A DNA stretch of 19,056 bases, from positions 1 through 19,056 of the forward strand of contig JAFGCO010000058.1 in assembly GCA_016932575.1 (NCBI GenBank), given 5' to 3'. The position numbers and the translations under genes are program-made. The notes below the pieces were generated by a model. It saw nothing but the letters and a program-made list of their open reading frames with translations. It was not told the DNA's origin and ran no database searches. This document shows positions 17,637 to 19,056 of the stretch, in pieces. Position 1 is the stretch's first letter, and every line of letters begins with the position of its first letter. Origin of the DNA: a bacterium (GTDB taxonomy: Bacteria > Zhuqueibacterota > QNDG01 > JAFGCO01).

Positions 17637-18377
17637 ATGACTATTATGAAACCGCTTTTTCAGTTAATAGCGAATGAACAGAAAGTTCAAATCATGAAAG
17701 TCGGGATTGTGATCCCTGCATATAATGAAGCACAGCGATTGGGAAAGGTGCTTGGCAAAGTCAAAAAGCACATCGGAAGGTATCATATATGCGTCATCGA
17801 CGATGGTTCCGATGATCGGACCTCAGGTGCAGCCAAAAGAGCCGGCGTTCGATGCATCCGGTTTCCGGAGAACCGGGGAAAAGGTGAAGCACTAAAAGCC
17901 GGCTTTCAATGGGCAATGGATCAGGGCCTTGATGCTGTGATTACCATGGATGCAGATGGCCAGCACGATCCGGCATACATCCCCGAATTTATCAAGGCAA
18001 TGCAGGTTAATCGATGTGACGTGGTCCTGGGAACCCGCCGGTTTCATCCGGGAGAAATGCCACTGGACCGGATTTTATCCAACAGGATCAGTTCTTTTCT
18101 GGTCTCCCTGGCTGCACAAAAAAAAATTCAGGACAGCCAGAGCGGATACCGCATGTTCAGGTTATCGGTTTTGAAAGGATTGCCGCTGCGCGGAAAGCTC
18201 TATGAACTGGAAAGTGAAATGCTGATCCGGCTGGGCCGTAAAAATGTATCCTTTGGTTCCTGCCGTATCCCCGCGGCTTATGAAGGTGCGCCCAGTCATA
18301 TCCGGCGCTGGCGGGATATCCGGCGGTTTGTGAACATGTGGCTTCATGTTGTATTCGAACGCAAGGAAATTCTATGA
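17637..18377 (+). CDS. GT2 family glycosyltransferase (dolichyl-phosphate mannose synthase-like)
   Basis: This cytosolic glycosyltransferase has a GT-A fold and would transfer a sugar from a nucleotide donor, likely to a lipid carrier or polysaccharide. With the chosen start it is 246 aa. Motifs: PAYNE (27-31), IDDGSDDRT (54-62), NRGKGEAL (79-86), the DxD-type metal site in DADGQHD (105-111), GTRRF (132-136) and SGYRMF (169-174). There is no C-terminal membrane domain, unlike some DPM-like enzymes. Start choice: ATG 17637 has AAGG five bases upstream, while ATG 17694 (giving MKVGIVIPAYNE and 227 aa) fits the usual family start but has no clear ribosome site; 17646 is also possible. The stop overlaps the next start (ATGA), so the two genes are translated as a pair. 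Confidence 0.93.
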   Translation: MTIMKPLFQLIANEQKVQIMKVGIVIPAYNEAQRLGKVLGKVKKHIGRYHICVIDDGSDDRTSGAAKRAGVRCIRFPENRGKGEALKAGFQWAMDQGLDAVITMDADGQHDPAYIPEFIKAMQVNRCDVVLGTRRFHPGEMPLDRILSNRISSFLVSLAAQKKIQDSQSGYRMFRLSVLKGLPLRGKLYELESEMLIRLGRKNVSFGSCRIPAAYEGAPSHIRRWRDIRRFVNMWLHVVFERKEIL

Positions 18378-18886
18378 TAATATCTATTGTGTGGCTGGCG
18401 CTGATTACGCTGATACCAACACTCGAGCTCAGGGCGTCGATTCCCATTGGCATATTCAAAATGGCCGATCAATTGTCATGGCCGGTTGTTGTTCTTATCT
18501 GTATCATTGTCAATATTTTGCTGGGATGGCTGATTTTCTGGGTGCTCGGCCCGGCGTTTTCTTTAATCCGCAAATGGCACTGGTTCGATCAAAAAGTATG
18601 GCCGGTTCTGGAACGTACACAGTATAAAATTCACCCGTATGTTGAAAAATACGGGGAACTGGGCGTTGCCGTGTTTATCGGCATTCCCCTGCCGGGTTCC
18701 GGCGTGTATACGGGCGCGCTGGGCGCTTATCTGCTTGGTGTGGACCGGAAGAAGTTTACGATTGCTAATGTGCTGGGTGTGCTGATTGCAGGAGCGGCTG
18801 TGACCCTGATTTGTCTTTTAATTCTGCATGGGGCCGTGTGTGAGAACAGCTGGATGGCACGACTCTTTGTGAAGATTAGGCATTGA
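18374..18886 (+). CDS. COG2426 / small multidrug export-type membrane protein
   Basis: The 170-aa integral membrane protein starts at the ATG of an ATGA overlap with the glycosyltransferase stop, with AAGGA five to six bases upstream. It carries the family's ELR(A/G)xIPxGI motif (18-27) and the IPLPGSGVYTGALGAYLLG segment (104-122), with hydrophobic helices at about 3-17, 36-58, 97-122 and 131-152. Pfam calls the family Sm_multidrug_ex (PF06695), but drug export has not been firmly shown to my knowledge. Its ELR and PLPG motifs also recall DedA/VTT lipid-handling proteins; with the coupled glycosyltransferase, a role in moving a glycosylated lipid is possible but speculative. Length is normal. 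Confidence 0.9.
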   Translation: MIISIVWLALITLIPTLELRASIPIGIFKMADQLSWPVVVLICIIVNILLGWLIFWVLGPAFSLIRKWHWFDQKVWPVLERTQYKIHPYVEKYGELGVAVFIGIPLPGSGVYTGALGAYLLGVDRKKFTIANVLGVLIAGAAVTLICLLILHGAVCENSWMARLFVKIRH

Positions 18887-18910
18887 TTTTCTGAAATAAT
18901 TTTGTATATT
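18883..18910 (+). promoter_or_regulatory. Candidate promoter for tRNA-Pro
   Basis: TTGATT (18883-18888) and TATATT (18905-18910) are separated by 16 bp. The -35 hexamer overlaps the stop of the upstream gene. Transcription would start near 18917, about 37 bp before the tRNA. Confidence 0.4.
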
Positions 18911-18917
18911 TATTTTC

Positions 18918-18937
18918 TGATCATCATGGAATGATCA
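18918..18937. repeat. Short inverted repeat in the tRNA leader
   Basis: TGATCAT (18918-18924) and ATGATCA (18931-18937) are perfect inverse complements around a 6-nt loop. It lies just after the predicted transcription start of the tRNA. It could be an operator or a leader hairpin; nothing shows which. Confidence 0.4.
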
Positions 18938-18953
18938 TCGTTCTTTTGAGTAA

Positions 18954-19031
18954 CGGGACGTAGCGCAGTCCGGTCAGCGCGCATGCTTCGGGAGCATGAG
19001 GTCGTGAGTTCAAATCTCACCGTCCCGACCA
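18954..19031 (+). tRNA. tRNA-Pro (anticodon CGG)
   Basis: The cloverleaf folds fully. The acceptor stem pairs CGGGACG with CGTCCCG, the D stem GCGC with GCGC, the anticodon stem CATGC with GCATG around the loop TTCGGGA (anticodon CGG at 18989-18991), and the T stem GTGAG with CTCAC around TTCAAAT. The discriminator base is A and the 3' CCA (19029-19031) is encoded. It reads the proline codon CCG. Confidence 0.97.
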
Positions 19032-19042
19032 TCCTGGTAGGG

Positions 19043-19056
19043 TGGGGCTTGCCCCA
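19043..19056. repeat. Palindrome at the window edge after tRNA-Pro
   Basis: TGGGGC-TT-GCCCCA is a perfect palindrome reaching the last base of the window. It could be the start of a terminator hairpin or of a GC-rich dispersed repeat; the flank needed to decide is missing. Confidence 0.45.

Overview
The window looks like a chromosomal segment of a free-living bacterium from the Fibrobacteres-Chlorobi-Bacteroidetes (FCB) assemblage or an allied candidate phylum. The main evidence is a large secreted protein whose C-terminus carries the NYPNPFNP-type sorting module of type IX secretion cargo. Large adhesin-like proteins built from LRR, Ig-like, PKD and GEVEDY repeats point the same way. Shine-Dalgarno sites are strong (GGAGG type), and several candidate promoters have a sigma70-like layout with 16-17 bp spacers. 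The exact phylum cannot be read from this sequence.

Layout. Positions 1-2775 (minus) hold the N-terminal 925 residues of a secreted protein made of two consecutive modules, each a cap, an LRR block and an Ig-like domain; it runs off the left edge. After a 692-bp gene-free stretch comes a Ser-rich lipoprotein (3468-4007, minus). A divergent region then leads to ligA, the NAD-dependent DNA ligase (4329-6392). Positions 6528-10637 form the most interesting locus. It holds a DUF2207-like membrane protein ending in seven Cys-His-x-Ala repeats, a radical SAM/SPASM enzyme with an N-terminal PqqD-like (RRE) domain, and an unrecognised four-helix membrane protein that overlaps the enzyme gene by 17 bp. 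My reading, which is inference, is a RiPP-like system in which the enzyme modifies the Cys/His tail.

Positions 10638-11246 hold no gene. They contain six copies of a REP-like palindrome at about 50-bp spacing, two in one orientation and four in the other, on either side of a 74-bp imperfect inverted repeat. Next come a DUF3795 Cys-rich protein (11247-11648), a 3' remnant of what looks like a GH2 beta-mannosidase (11651-11842), and an intact secreted GH3 beta-glucosidase (11890-14133). Convergent to it is the 1090-aa PKD + five GEVEDY + sorting-signal protein (14178-17450, minus). The right end carries a translationally coupled pair, a GT2 glycosyltransferase and a COG2426-type small membrane protein, followed by a tRNA-Pro(CGG) gene.

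The genes do not form one pathway. Ordinary housekeeping genes (ligA, tRNA-Pro) sit among secreted surface proteins and a polysaccharide-degradation gene. The 6528-10637 cluster is the only part that looks like a self-contained uncharacterised system.
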